Source of the DNA: Kitasatospora herbaricolor
GTDB taxonomy: Bacteria; Actinomycetota; Actinomycetes; Streptomycetales; Streptomycetaceae
Assembly (NCBI RefSeq): GCF_030813695.1
Contig: NZ_JAUSVA010000002.1
Span: forward strand, 3,968,001-4,032,000
Length of the DNA stretch: 64,000 nucleotides
Reading direction: 5' to 3'
Below, piece after piece: positions 22,863-32,190 of the stretch. The notes under the pieces are model-generated. The model ran no database searches. It was not told where the DNA came from and saw nothing but the letters and a program-made list of their open reading frames with translations. How positions within the stretch are numbered: the stretch's first letter is position 1; each line of letters opens with the position of its first letter. The translations under genes and the position numbers were made by a program.

Positions 22863-24002
22863 TCAGACGCCCGCGTACGAGTGCTTGCCCGTGACGAAGA
22901 TGTTGACGCCGTAGTAGTTGAAGAGCCAGCAGGCGAAGGCCGCCAGCGCCAGGTAGGCCGCCTTGCGTCCCTTCCAGCCGGCGGTGGCGCGGGCGTGCAG
23001 GTAGCAGGCGTAGGCGACCCAGGTGATGAAGGACCAGGTCTCCTTCGGGTCCCACTCCCAGTACTTGCCCCAGGCGGCCTCGGCCCAGATCGCGCCCGCG
23101 ATGATGGTGAAGGTCCAGAGCGGGAAGACCAGCGCGTTGATCCGGTACGAGAGCTTGTCCAGGGTGGACGCGGCGGGCAGCCGCTGCCAGACCGAGGCCG
23201 AGGTCCGCAGCGGGCCGGTGGTGAGCCCGGCCGCGATCCGCTTGTCGTACGAGTCCTTGCCGAGGTACAGCGCGGTGGTGATGAAGGCCGCGTAGAACGC
23301 GCCGCCGCAGATGATCGCGGTGGAGACGTGGATGGCCAGCCAGTACGAGTGCAGGGCCGGCACGAGCTGCTCGGAGTCGGTGTAGAGCACCGTGGTGGCC
23401 ACGCCCAGGGTCAGCAGGCCGGCCACCATGACCGGCAGGCCGAGCCAGCGGGCCTGCTTCTTCGCGGCCAGCAGGGCCAGGAAGGCCAGCACCATGGTGA
23501 GCGCGAAGGCGCAGGAGAACTCGTACATGTTGCCCCACGGCCAGCGGGTCACCGACAGGCCTCGGGCGATCACCCCGCCGGCGTGCAGCAGCGCGCCGAG
23601 AACGGTGAGCGAGACGGCGATCCGCCCGGCCAGGTCGGCCTTCTCGCTGCCGCCGGCCGCGCCCGGACCGTCGGCCTCCTCGCCGTCGCCGCGGCCGCTG
23701 GTGACGACCGTCGCGCCCTCGCCCGCGAGGGCGGTGCGGGTCAGCGTGGTGGTGCCGCCGCCGGCCGCGGCCACCGTGACGGTGACCTTCTTGGCCGCCT
23801 TCGCCGGCGGGGCGGCGGCCGCGGCCACCGTCTCGGCGAGGCTGGACTGCTCGGCGGAGCGGACGGCGACCGCGCCCTTGCTGCCGAAGGTCCACTCGAA
23901 CATGTAGGCGAACATGCCGAAGAGGTACACGGCCATGGCCGAGTAGATGAGCTTGTTGGAGAGGTCGGCCAGGCTGGGGTCGACCGCCGAGGCGAGATGC
24001 AC
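22863..24002 (-). CDS. ccsB: Cytochrome c biogenesis protein CcsB (ResC)
   Basis: 379 residues, an integral membrane heme-handling protein of System II cytochrome c maturation. The tryptophan-rich WWD motif reads WEWDPKETWSFITW and further conserved elements are WPWGNMYEF and NYYGVNIFVTGKHSYAG at the C-terminus. A low-complexity Ala/Lys loop (about residues 60-110) is an insertion common in actinomycete versions. It is the last gene of resA-ccdA-resB-ccsB, three bases after resB. It works with ResB to move heme outward and attach it to apocytochromes. Confidence 0.95.
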   Translation of the reverse strand: MHLASAVDPSLADLSNKLIYSAMAVYLFGMFAYMFEWTFGSKGAVAVRSAEQSSLAETVAAAAAPPAKAAKKVTVTVAAAGGGTTTLTRTALAGEGATVVTSGRGDGEEADGPGAAGGSEKADLAGRIAVSLTVLGALLHAGGVIARGLSVTRWPWGNMYEFSCAFALTMVLAFLALLAAKKQARWLGLPVMVAGLLTLGVATTVLYTDSEQLVPALHSYWLAIHVSTAIICGGAFYAAFITTALYLGKDSYDKRIAAGLTTGPLRTSASVWQRLPAASTLDKLSYRINALVFPLWTFTIIAGAIWAEAAWGKYWEWDPKETWSFITWVAYACYLHARATAGWKGRKAAYLALAAFACWLFNYYGVNIFVTGKHSYAGV

Positions 24003-24005
24003 CGT

Positions 24006-25772
24006 CTACTCCTTGGAGTGCGGGTCGGCAGGGACTGCGGGGTCTGGGGTTGCGTCGGGTGCGGGCCCGGCCTCGGCCGTGGCCTCGTCCGGCTGGTCGG
24101 CGTCCGGCTGGTCGGCGTCCGGCTCGTCGAGGGCCGGGGCGTCGTCCTGGAGGTCGACCGCGAGTTCGGCCAGCTCCTCGGCGATCTTCGCGGACTCGCT
24201 GCGGGCCAGCCCGGCGAGCTCGACCAGGGTGGTGCCGTCCGGCATGGCTGCCGCCCGTACCCAGATCCGGCGGCGCTGCACGAACAGCGAGCCGATCAGG
24301 CCGAGGATCGCGCACACCGCGCCGGTGAGGGCGACCGCGTTGCCGGGGCGGTGGGACACGTTGAAGCTGGCCCACTGCTTGTACCCGTCGAACGTGACGG
24401 TCCCGTAGTCGTCCGGCAGGGTCCAGCCCTGGCCCGGCTTCAGCTTCACCTTGGCGATCTGGCCGTCCTGGCTGAGCTGCGTCATGCCCCGGCTGTCCAG
24501 CTGGTAGACGTTCTCCGGCAGGCCGGAGTCGCCGGCCGGGCCGACGTACGCGTTGAGCACCAGCAGCGGGTCGGCGTCACCGGGGAAGAGCGAGCGCGGG
24601 CCGGTGCTCATGTCGAAGTTGGCCGGCGCGGTCGGCAGGAAGAATCCCTGGAAGGCCATCTTGACCTTCTTGTCGTCCTTCTCGCTGAAGCCGTAGTCGG
24701 ACACCTTGATCACACCGGTGGAGGTCAGGTTGCTGTCCTGCGGCAGGAAGGCGGTCGGGCCCGAGTAGACCACCTCGCCCTTGGCGTTCTTCACCGTGAC
24801 GACCGGCGCGTAGCCGTGGCCGATCAGGAAGACCTTGCTGTCGCCGATCTCCAGCGGGTGGTTGACCTCGATGTCGCCCTTGGTCAGCTTCGAGTCGTCA
24901 CTGCCCTTCCAGTACCGGATGTGCGCCGTGAACTCGCGGGCACTGCCGACCTGGTCACCGCTGGTCTGAAAGCGGGAGGTGAAGTTGTCGAGCTTGAACC
25001 CGAACGAGTCCAGGTCCTCCGAGCCGTAGAAGGCCGTGCCCTTGAAGTCGTCCAGCTGGGTCATGGTGTTGGAGTAGCCCTGGCCCTCGATCACCAGCTT
25101 GCCGCCCTGGCCGCTGGCCAGGCTCGCCCAGGCGAAGCCGGCCAGCAGCGCGAACAGCGACAGGTGGAAGAGCAGGTTGCCGACCTCGCGCAGGTAGCCC
25201 TTCTCGGAGGCCACCGAGCCGTCGGCCAGGTTCGCCCGGAACCGCCGCCCGCGCAGCAGCCGGTGCGCGGCCGCGTTCACCGTGACGGCGTCCGCGTCGG
25301 TGCGCCAGGCCGCGTACACCGGCATCCGGGTCAGGTTGCGCGGCGCGGCCGGCGGCTGCGCGCGCAGCACCCCGACGAACTGCCAGGTGCGCGGGATGAT
25401 GCAGCCGGCCAGCGAGACGAACAGCAGGATGTAGATCGCCGAGAACCAGACCGAGCTGTACACGTCGAACAGCTGGAGCTTCTGGTAGACCGGCGCGACC
25501 GTGGGGTGCGCGGCCTTCCAGGCCTGCACCTTGAAGGCGTTCTGGCCGTTCTGCGGGATCAGCGAGCCGGGGACGGCCGCCAGCGACAGCAGGAAGAGCA
25601 GGATAAGCGCGACCCGCATCGAGGTCAGCTGGCGCCACGTCCAGCGCAGCCAGCCGAACGCCCCTATGCCGGCCGGCCCGTCCGACTCGGCCGGGGCGCT
25701 GGTGAGGCGTTCGGCCGTCCGCTCGTCCTCGTCGGGCCGGCTGACCCCGGTGTCGGTGTCGGTGTTGCTCAC
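24006..25772 (-). CDS. resB: Cytochrome c biogenesis protein ResB
   Basis: 588 residues from a GTG two bases after the ccdA stop. Membrane segments occur near residues 50-70 (VALILLFLLSLAAVPGSLIPQ), 120-140, 205-225 and again near residue 490, with a large extracytoplasmic domain between the last two. The final 70 residues are acidic with a DEPDADQP repeat. ResB forms the heme delivery complex with CcsB. The alternative upstream frame extension overlaps ccdA and is not real. Confidence 0.94.
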   Translation of the reverse strand: MSNTDTDTGVSRPDEDERTAERLTSAPAESDGPAGIGAFGWLRWTWRQLTSMRVALILLFLLSLAAVPGSLIPQNGQNAFKVQAWKAAHPTVAPVYQKLQLFDVYSSVWFSAIYILLFVSLAGCIIPRTWQFVGVLRAQPPAAPRNLTRMPVYAAWRTDADAVTVNAAAHRLLRGRRFRANLADGSVASEKGYLREVGNLLFHLSLFALLAGFAWASLASGQGGKLVIEGQGYSNTMTQLDDFKGTAFYGSEDLDSFGFKLDNFTSRFQTSGDQVGSAREFTAHIRYWKGSDDSKLTKGDIEVNHPLEIGDSKVFLIGHGYAPVVTVKNAKGEVVYSGPTAFLPQDSNLTSTGVIKVSDYGFSEKDDKKVKMAFQGFFLPTAPANFDMSTGPRSLFPGDADPLLVLNAYVGPAGDSGLPENVYQLDSRGMTQLSQDGQIAKVKLKPGQGWTLPDDYGTVTFDGYKQWASFNVSHRPGNAVALTGAVCAILGLIGSLFVQRRRIWVRAAAMPDGTTLVELAGLARSESAKIAEELAELAVDLQDDAPALDEPDADQPDADQPDEATAEAGPAPDATPDPAVPADPHSKE

Positions 25773-25774
25773 GC

Positions 25775-26551
25775 TCAGATTCCGATCGAGAAGTCGGCGG
25801 TCAGGACCTGCATCTGCTGCACCAGCGAGTCCCAGACCCCGGTGACCAGCAGCAGCCCCACGGCGACCAGCATGCCGCCGCCGATCCGCATCACCAGCGG
25901 GTAGTGCCGCTTGACCCAGCCGAAGGCGCCCAGCGCCCGGCGGAAGGCCAGCGCGGCCAGGATGAACGGTACGCCCAGCCCAAGGCAGTAGACGGTCATC
26001 AGCAGCGCGGCGCGGCCGGCGTCCGCCTCGCTGGTGGAGAGCGACAGGATGGTGCCCAGGGTCGGTCCGATGCACGGCGTCCAGCCGACCCCGAAGACCA
26101 CGCCGAGCAGCGGCGCCCCGGCCAGCCCGATCGCCGGGCGGCGGTGCGAGCGCATCTCGCGCATGCTCAGACCGGGCACCAGGCCCATGAAGGCCAGGCC
26201 CATCACGACGGTCAGCGAGCCGAGCACCACGCCGATCGCCCGGCGGTGCTCCTGCAGGGTCTGCCCGAAGTAGCCGAACAGCGCGCCGGTGGAGACGAAC
26301 ACCGCCGTGAAGCCGAGGATGAACAGCACCGAGCCGAGCAGCATCCGGCCGCGCCGGGCGCCGCGCGCGTCGGCGAGGTCGGCGGCCGAGAAGCCGGTGA
26401 CGTACGAGAGGTAGCCCGGCACCAGCGGCAGCACGCACGGCGAGAAGAAGGAGACCAGGCCGGCCGCCAGCGCCACCGGCACGGCCAGCAGGACGGCGCC
26501 GCTCTCGACGGTGCCGGCGGCGCCGCCGAGCGCGATCAGGGTGGTGCTCAA
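25775..26551 (-). CDS. ccdA: Cytochrome c biogenesis protein CcdA
   Basis: 258 residues, six membrane segments. CcdA passes electrons from cytoplasmic thioredoxin to ResA. The two redox cysteines are C39 in FFSPCVLPLVPGYLSYVTG and C160 in GWTPCIGPTLG. I place the start at the TTG (26549-26551) overlapping the resA stop, because the ribosome-proximal coupling and the family N-terminus both fit; no ATG or GTG fits as well. Confidence 0.93.
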   Translation of the reverse strand: MSTTLIALGGAAGTVESGAVLLAVPVALAAGLVSFFSPCVLPLVPGYLSYVTGFSAADLADARGARRGRMLLGSVLFILGFTAVFVSTGALFGYFGQTLQEHRRAIGVVLGSLTVVMGLAFMGLVPGLSMREMRSHRRPAIGLAGAPLLGVVFGVGWTPCIGPTLGTILSLSTSEADAGRAALLMTVYCLGLGVPFILAALAFRRALGAFGWVKRHYPLVMRIGGGMLVAVGLLLVTGVWDSLVQQMQVLTADFSIGI

Positions 26552-27156
26552 CTCTTCTGCTCCGCCAGGACGGGCTTCAGCATCGCCTCGATGTCCTCGG
26601 CCTCCAGCGCCCGCATCGCCCGGGCCGCCAGCTTGCCGTCGCGGTCGATCACCAGGGTGGTCGGGATCGACTGCGGGTTGAGGCTGCCCTTGGGGAACTT
26701 GAGGATCTGGGTGCCGTCCGGGTCGTACAGGCTGGGGAAGGTGACGCCCTTCTCCTGCTCGAAGCGGACGGCGTTCGCCGGGTCGATGTCCCGGGTGTTG
26801 ATGCCGAGGAACTGGACGCCCTGGTCCTTGTAGGCGTCCCAGACCGACTGGAGGTTGGGGGCCTCGGCGCGGCACGGGTTGCACCAGGAGCCCCAGATGT
26901 TCAGCACCACGACCTTGCCCCGGTAGTCCGAGAGCGCGACCTTGGTGCCCTCCAGGGTGGTGCCGGAGATGTCGGGCGCGTCCTTGCGGTGGCCGGCGGC
27001 GGCGGTGTCCGGCGCGCCGCCCTTGCCGACGATGAAGCCGGTCTGCGCGTCACCACTGCCTGATGACCCGGACGACGAGCAACCGGTGAGGACCAGCGCG
27101 GCAGCGGCGGCTACGGCTGCGGCGAGACGAAGGCGGGGACGCGTCGTGCCAGACAT
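26548..27156 (-). CDS. resA: ResA-like thiol-disulfide oxidoreductase lipoprotein
   Basis: 202 residues. A lipoprotein signal peptide ends at the lipobox LTGC (C26), so the protein is anchored on the outer face of the membrane. The thioredoxin fold follows with the active site W-C92-N-P-C95. It keeps the heme-binding cysteines of apocytochromes c reduced. First gene of the four-gene operon; its stop overlaps the ccdA start by four bases. Annotators may list it as a TlpA or AhpC/TSA family protein. Confidence 0.93.
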   Translation of the reverse strand: MSGTTRPRLRLAAAVAAAAALVLTGCSSSGSSGSGDAQTGFIVGKGGAPDTAAAGHRKDAPDISGTTLEGTKVALSDYRGKVVVLNIWGSWCNPCRAEAPNLQSVWDAYKDQGVQFLGINTRDIDPANAVRFEQEKGVTFPSLYDPDGTQILKFPKGSLNPQSIPTTLVIDRDGKLAARAMRALEAEDIEAMLKPVLAEQKS

Positions 27157-27373
27157 GTGAAAAGTTTCGCATGGGACTCCGGGCGGGTTTCGGGGGGTCC
27201 GGCCTAGCGTGTCGAACCGCCTCTGACCTGCGACTGCGCCAAGGCGCGCCTGGACGCTCCGGCCCCGAATCGCTTATCCGCCGGCGGCCGTCGTCACGGC
27301 GCCCGGGAACACCGGGGCCCGGCCGGACCCGGGTGGCCGCGGGCACCGGGGGCGCGGGCCCCGGCGGCGGCCG

Positions 27374-27409
27374 CGGGCCCGGGTGAGTCCGGTCACTCCC
27401 CCGGGCCCG
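27374..27409 (-). terminator. Hairpin after the histidine phosphatase gene
   Basis: Ten-bp perfect stem (27374-27383 with 27400-27409) just beyond the stop codon of the minus-strand phosphatase gene. No T-run. Confidence 0.6.
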
Positions 27410-27415
27410 ACCGCG

Positions 27416-28096
27416 TCAGGCGCCGAAGCTCTTGCCGACCGGCTTGCCCTTGCCGCCCTTGCCCACCAGGTGGGCCGGCAGCAGGTCGCGGGCCGGCTCG
27501 CGGTAGCCGACCGACACGATCCGGTCGCCCTCGTACGTGAAGCTGGTCAGCGAGGCCAGCGAGCACTGGCGGCGGCGCGGGTCGTGCCACAGCCGGCGCT
27601 TCTCCACGAACGAGCGGACCGTCCAGATCGGCAGCTGGTGGCTGACGCAGACCGCCTCGTGCCCGCGGGCCGCGTCCCGGGCGGCGGCCAGCGCGCCCAT
27701 CATCCGCACCGCCTGCTCGATGTACGGCTCGCCCCAGGACGGCTGGAACGGGTTGGTCAGGTACTTCCAGTACGAGGGGTTGCGCAGCGAGCCGTCGCCC
27801 ACCCCGAAGGTCTTGCCCTGGAAGATGTTGTCGGCCTCGATCAGCCGCTCGTCGACCGCGACGTCCAGGCCGTGCGACTTGCCGATCGGCTCGGCGGTCT
27901 CCTGGGCGCGCTCCAGCGGGGACGCCACCACGTGGGTGATGTCCCGCCCGGCCAGGTCCTCGGCGACCCGGTCGGCCATCTGCCGGCCGAGCTCGGACAG
28001 GTGGTAGTCCGGCAGGCGGCCGTACAGGATGCCCTCCGGGTTGTGCACCTCACCGTGCCGCATGAGGTGCACGACGGTGATCTCTTTGGCGCTCAC
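27416..28096 (-). CDS. Histidine phosphatase family protein
   Basis: 226 residues of the phosphoglycerate-mutase-like superfamily. The catalytic RHG motif is in HLMRHGEVHNPEG (H13-R-H-G region), a second arginine and glutamate lie in SPLERAQETAEP, and the second catalytic histidine is in CVSHQLPIW. Substrate unknown. It lies between the cytochrome maturation operon and hemL on the same strand, and this neighbourhood is familiar from other streptomycetes. Confidence 0.88.
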   Translation of the reverse strand: MSAKEITVVHLMRHGEVHNPEGILYGRLPDYHLSELGRQMADRVAEDLAGRDITHVVASPLERAQETAEPIGKSHGLDVAVDERLIEADNIFQGKTFGVGDGSLRNPSYWKYLTNPFQPSWGEPYIEQAVRMMGALAAARDAARGHEAVCVSHQLPIWTVRSFVEKRRLWHDPRRRQCSLASLTSFTYEGDRIVSVGYREPARDLLPAHLVGKGGKGKPVGKSFGA

Positions 28097-28235
28097 TTCA
28101 AGTTCTCCTGGCGGGCTGCTGGGTGGTTGGGGTCCGGGTGGTCGGGTCCCGGGGCGACCGGGTCCCCGGTGGTCGGGGCGCGGCGCCGGGTCCGCGGGTG
28201 GACCCGGCGCCGTCGGGGGCCGTGCGGCCCGCGGG

Positions 28236-29567
28236 TCAGGCGGCCGGGCGGGCCTCGGCGGCCGCGCGGGCGGCGGCCGGCAGGGCGGCGGCGATCCGCT
28301 CGACCGCCCGCTCGTCGTGGGACGCCGAGACGAACCAGGACTCGAAGGCCGACGGCGGCAGGTAGACGCCCTGCGCGAGCATCGAGTGGAAGAAGCCGTT
28401 GAAGCGGTACGCCTCCTGCGTCTTCGCCTCGTCGTAGTCGGTCACCGGCCGGTCGGTGAAGAACACCGAGAACATGTTCCCGGCCTTCTGCAGGCGGTGG
28501 GCCACGCCCTCCTTCGCCAGCGCCTCCGAGACCAGGCCGGACACCTCGGCCGCCACCCGGTCCACGGTCGCGTACACCTCGTCGGTGCAGCCGCGCAGCT
28601 GGGCCAGGCCGGCCGCGGTGGCGACCGGGTTCCCCGACAGGGTGCCCGCCTGGTAGACCGGCCCGGCGGGGGCCAGGTGGCCCATCACGTCGGCCCGGCC
28701 GCCGAAGGCCGCCGCCGGGAAGCCGCCGCCCATCACCTTGCCGAAGGTCAGCAGGTCCGGCGCCCAGCCCTCGTTCGCGGCCTCCAGGCCGTACCAGCCG
28801 GCCTTGGAGACGCGGAAGCCGGTCATCACCTCGTCCGAGATGAACAGCGCGCCGTTCTCCCGGCACAGCCGGGCCAGGCCGCCGTTGAAACCGGGCAGGG
28901 GCGGCACGACGCCCATGTTGCCGGGCGACGCCTCGGTGATCACGCAGGCGATCTCGCCCGGGTTCGCGGCGAAGGCCGCCTCGACCGCGGCGAGGTCGTT
29001 GTAGGGCAGCACGATGGTGTCGCCGGCCTGGGCCCCGGTGACGCCCGGGGTGTCCGGCAGGCCGAAGGTCGCCACGCCGGAACCGGCGGCGGCCAGCAGC
29101 GCGTCCACGTGACCGTGGTAACAGCCGGCGAACTTCACCACCTTGGCGCGGCCCGTGAAACCGCGGGCCAGCCGGATCGCCGACATGGTCGCCTCGGTGC
29201 CCGAGGAGACCAGGCGGACCTGCTCGACCGGCGCGACCCGGGCGACGATCTCCTCGGCCAGCTCGACCTCGCCCTGCCCCGGCGTGCCGAAGGAGGTGCC
29301 CAGCGCGACCGCCCGCTGCACGGCGTCGATCACGGCCGGGTGCGCGTGGCCCAGGATCATCGGCCCCCACGAGCACACCAGGTCGACGTACTCACGGCCG
29401 TCGGCGTCGGTGAGGTAGGGGCCGTTTCCGGACACCATGAAGCGCGGCGTGCCCCCGACCGCGCGGAAGGCGCGCACCGGGGAGTTGACGCCACCGGGGG
29501 TGACGACCGAGGCGCGGTCGAACAGCGACTGGGACTGAGGTGCTTCGTAGGGGTAGCTCACCCGCAC
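28236..29567 (-). CDS. hemL: Glutamate-1-semialdehyde 2,1-aminomutase HemL
   Basis: 443 residues, PLP-dependent class III aminotransferase fold. HemL converts glutamate-1-semialdehyde to 5-aminolevulinate, the second committed step of C5 tetrapyrrole synthesis. The Schiff-base lysine is K277 in [15 protein letters not shown]. HemA, which supplies the substrate, and HemB, which uses the product, are encoded about 10-15 kb to the right. The start is an ATG with the usual [19 protein letters not shown]-terminus. Full length. Confidence 0.96.
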   Translation of the reverse strand: MRVSYPYEAPQSQSLFDRASVVTPGGVNSPVRAFRAVGGTPRFMVSGNGPYLTDADGREYVDLVCSWGPMILGHAHPAVIDAVQRAVALGTSFGTPGQGEVELAEEIVARVAPVEQVRLVSSGTEATMSAIRLARGFTGRAKVVKFAGCYHGHVDALLAAAGSGVATFGLPDTPGVTGAQAGDTIVLPYNDLAAVEAAFAANPGEIACVITEASPGNMGVVPPLPGFNGGLARLCRENGALFISDEVMTGFRVSKAGWYGLEAANEGWAPDLLTFGKVMGGGFPAAAFGGRADVMGHLAPAGPVYQAGTLSGNPVATAAGLAQLRGCTDEVYATVDRVAAEVSGLVSEALAKEGVAHRLQKAGNMFSVFFTDRPVTDYDEAKTQEAYRFNGFFHSMLAQGVYLPPSAFESWFVSASHDERAVERIAAALPAAARAAAEARPAA

Positions 29568-29608
29568 ATGGTCTCAAATCGTGTCCTTCACCTCTGCATG
29601 TCGGACCC

Positions 29609-29628
29609 GATCATCTGGAACGATGATC
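29609..29628. promoter_or_regulatory. Dyad GATCATC-N6-GATGATC upstream of hemL
   Basis: Seven-bp perfect inverted arms separated by six bases, 42 bases before the hemL start. The position suits a repressor operator or a short hairpin in the hemL leader. Confidence 0.4.
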
Positions 29629-29641
29629 CGTGTGCCGTTGT

Positions 29642-29661
29642 CTGTACGGTTGTCCGTACAG
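29642..29661. promoter_or_regulatory. Dyad CTGTACGG-N4-CCGTACAG upstream of hemL
   Basis: Eight-bp perfect inverted arms with a four-base spacer, 14 bases beyond the first dyad. Compact symmetry of this kind is typical of a dimeric regulator operator. Confidence 0.45.
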
Positions 29662-29726
29662 CAGGGGCGCTGACGGCTGCCTTGACCGAACCGGTCAGAC
29701 TGTGCGCACATGCATTGCACAGGGCT

Positions 29727-29759
29727 TACGTCACCGCCGCCGCGGGCAGTGGTGACGTA
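29727..29759. promoter_or_regulatory. Inverted repeat TACGTCACC / GGTGACGTA
   Basis: Nine-bp perfect arms (29727-29735 and 29751-29759) with a 15-base spacer. It could be a hairpin or a two-site operator in the hemL / small-protein divergent region. Confidence 0.35.
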
Positions 29760-30027
29760 CGACGGTGTGAACGGGTTGGGCGGCATGACGGCGGCCGTGT
29801 ACGACGGCGCATGACGGGTAAGGGGCACGTCCGGGAGGGACACCGGACGTGCGGGGGTCTGTCGATTCCGGCGAATTCCGGTGAGGATGGTCCGAGTGTC
29901 CGAGGCGCAGGACGGCCACGACGAGATCGCGGGCGGCTCCCGACGGTCCGCGCGGGCCGCGAGCGGCGGTACGGGAGCGGGTACGGGTGCAGGTCGCAGT
30001 GGAAGACGGGGTGAGGGACGCGTGGGG

Positions 30028-30510
30028 GTGACCTACAAGTACTTCGGCGCACCCGATCGCGCCACCGCCGCCAGAGTCCCCACCGCGCTCGGCCCCGGCG
30101 GCCTCGGCCTCGACGCCGGCGAGCTGGGCGCCCTCGGCCGCCTCGGCGACCTGATGGAGACCAGCGGCTCCCCCAACGGGCACCTCTCCACCAAGATCAA
30201 GCCCGAGACCATGAGCGCGATGGTCCTCACCGGCATCCAGGGCGTCCCGCTGCACCAGGTGCCGCCGCTGGAGCTCGTCGTCCTGCACCCGGACTACGCG
30301 GTCGTCCAGCTGCCCCAGATCGTCGTCGAGCCGCTCCGCAAGGCCGACGAGACCGAGCTGGGCGCGGCCGCCTTCATCTGGTCCACCGTCCCGGACCGCC
30401 GGGGCCCGCGCGACGCCTTCGTGATCTACAGCATGCTGCACGAGTGGCAGGACTTCGCGAACCGGCTGCACGACGCGGGGCACCAGCTGTACTGCCTGGT
30501 GTGGCCCTGA
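30028..30510 (+). CDS. Conserved protein of unknown function
   Basis: 160 residues from a GTG at 30028. The start MTYKYFGAPDRATAARVPTA and the end HEWQDFANRLHDAGHQLYCLVWP are familiar from a conserved streptomycete protein of unknown role, but I cannot name a domain. No membrane segment or signal peptide. The frame is open further upstream, but those residues are low-complexity Gly/Arg. Divergent from hemL; followed by a perfect hairpin at 30524-30550. Confidence 0.75.
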   Translation: MTYKYFGAPDRATAARVPTALGPGGLGLDAGELGALGRLGDLMETSGSPNGHLSTKIKPETMSAMVLTGIQGVPLHQVPPLELVVLHPDYAVVQLPQIVVEPLRKADETELGAAAFIWSTVPDRRGPRDAFVIYSMLHEWQDFANRLHDAGHQLYCLVWP

Positions 30511-30523
30511 GCCGCACCCCGTA

Positions 30524-30550
30524 GGCACCCGCCCGGACCGGGCGGGTGCC
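30524..30550. terminator. Near-palindromic terminator hairpin
   Basis: 13-bp perfect arms around a single central base, 13 bases after the stop codon of the plus-strand small protein gene. It can also serve the convergent glycosyltransferase gene. Confidence 0.75.
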
Positions 30551-30682
30551 CGCACCGGGCGCCCGTCGGGGCCGGTCGGGCGGGATCCGGGCCTCCACCT
30601 CCGCGCCGGTGACACGGCGTCAATCACCTTTCACCGGTGCTCCGCAGGGCCGCCCGCGGCGGCGACCGGAGCGGGCGGCCGG

Positions 30683-32008
30683 TCACGGCACGCCCAGCTC
30701 GAACAGGGCGTAGCCCGCGTACCAGCCCGAGGCCAGGGCAGGGAGCGCGAGGAGGCCGGCCAGGGTGACCCAGCTGTACCGGCGCAGGGCGGTGCCCAGG
30801 CCGATGAAGAGCGGGAAGGCGGGCAGCAGGTACCGGGAGATGTTGTCGAATATCTGGTTGCTGGCCAGCGCCGCGACGATGGTCAGCCCGGTGTAGACGA
30901 TCAGGACCAGCGGGGGGCGGGTCCGCAGCAGCAGGACGACCAGGCCGGGGAGGGCGATCAGCAGCGCGATCGCTATCAGGTCGGGGACGGGGTTGACCTG
31001 CCAGGCCTGCCAGCGGCCGACCAGGACGTCCAGCAGGCTGTGGGCGGTGGCCGAGCCGAAGTCGAAGTACCGGTTCCAGGCTCCGCGTTGGAGGTGGAAG
31101 TAGCCGGCCGGGTCGCCGACCTTCCAGCCGACCCAGCCGATGTAGCCGAGCAGGCCCCAGGGGGCGATCAGCACGGCCGCCAGGGGGCGCACGAAGCCGT
31201 CCGTGCGCCGTACAAGTGCGACGAGCGCCGTGAGAGAAACGGCGGCGATCAGCGCCGCGGCCGTCGGCCGGCCCAGACCCGCCGTGAAGGCCAGCAGGCC
31301 GGCGGTGAGCCAGCGCCGGGTGATCACACCATGGCAGGACCAGGCGGCGAGCGCCACGAAGAGCGAGTCCGAGTAGACCGCCCACTCCACGCCCGAGCCG
31401 GGGAACAGGCCCCAGACGGCGGCCGCCACCACGCCCGCCCGCACCCCGCCGGTCCGGGCCGCGACGGCGAAGATCCCGGCGGCCGCGACGAACGACGCCA
31501 CCACCGCGACCAGCATCCCGGCGCCGTAGGTGCCGAGGCCGGTGCAGGCGCAGACGATCCGGATCAGCCACGGGTAGAGCGGGAAGAACACCGCCGAGTT
31601 CTCGTACAGGGTGGCGTGCGGGTAGCCGTGCAGCGGGATCAGCTGCGGGTGGTAGCCGCTGAGGGCGATCCGCTGGTACCAGACGCCGTCCCAGCTGCCC
31701 AGGACGTCCCAGGGCCGGGCGCCGCCCCCGCGCCCGGTGGCCTTGCCGCTGTAGTCGTCCGCGTAGGCCAGCAGGCCGAGGAAGACGGCGAACCCGGCGG
31801 TCTTCACGGCCGCGTAGGCAGCGAGCGCGACGCCGTAGCGGCCGGCCCGGGCGCGCACCGCCGCCCCGCGCGGGGCGGCCGGCGGCCCCGCGGGCAGGCC
31901 GGCGGGACGGCGCGGGCCCGCGGAGGCGGAGGCCGGCGCCGCGGGCCGCAGCGGTGCGCCGGGCCGGACGGGCGCCTCGGGCGACGCGCTGGTTGGTGTT
32001 GAACTCAT
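30683..32008 (-). CDS. PIG-V-like integral membrane mannosyltransferase
   Basis: 441 residues. A Pro/Ala-rich cytoplasmic N-terminus of about 55 residues is followed by 10 or more membrane segments. The first external loop carries GSWDGVWYQRIALSGYHP, the pattern of the PIG-V-type lipid-linked mannosyltransferases, with LYENSAVFFPLYPWLIR after it. The sugar and acceptor are unknown. I took the ATG at 32006-32008 with GGAG about ten bases upstream. Confidence 0.85.
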   Translation of the reverse strand: MSSTPTSASPEAPVRPGAPLRPAAPASASAGPRRPAGLPAGPPAAPRGAAVRARAGRYGVALAAYAAVKTAGFAVFLGLLAYADDYSGKATGRGGGARPWDVLGSWDGVWYQRIALSGYHPQLIPLHGYPHATLYENSAVFFPLYPWLIRIVCACTGLGTYGAGMLVAVVASFVAAAGIFAVAARTGGVRAGVVAAAVWGLFPGSGVEWAVYSDSLFVALAAWSCHGVITRRWLTAGLLAFTAGLGRPTAAALIAAVSLTALVALVRRTDGFVRPLAAVLIAPWGLLGYIGWVGWKVGDPAGYFHLQRGAWNRYFDFGSATAHSLLDVLVGRWQAWQVNPVPDLIAIALLIALPGLVVLLLRTRPPLVLIVYTGLTIVAALASNQIFDNISRYLLPAFPLFIGLGTALRRYSWVTLAGLLALPALASGWYAGYALFELGVP

Positions 32009-32190
32009 GAACCCTGACTCCGCCCCCGCCGAGGACCGCCGCTGTGGACGCAAGCTGCCGGGCGAGCCTACGGCACGGCCCGCGGGGGCCCGCCCGGGCA
32101 CCCCGAGCAGGCCCCGGGCCGCCGCCGGCCGCCCGCCGGGGCGCGGAAATCCGATGGCGGGGCGGCCCGGTGGTGGCCGAGGATCCGGGC

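Larger units (their letters stand above)
29568..30027. other. Divergent control region of hemL and the next gene
   Basis: 460 bp with lower GC than its surroundings and several dyad symmetries (listed separately at 29609-29628, 29642-29661 and 29727-29759). No gene is supported. Open frames reaching into it from the right gene lack codon bias. Confidence 0.55.

Noticed and set aside
22485..25904. A 1139-codon plus-strand open frame across ccsB and resB
   Set aside because: Antisense shadow of two well-supported cytochrome maturation genes; no domain in its translation.
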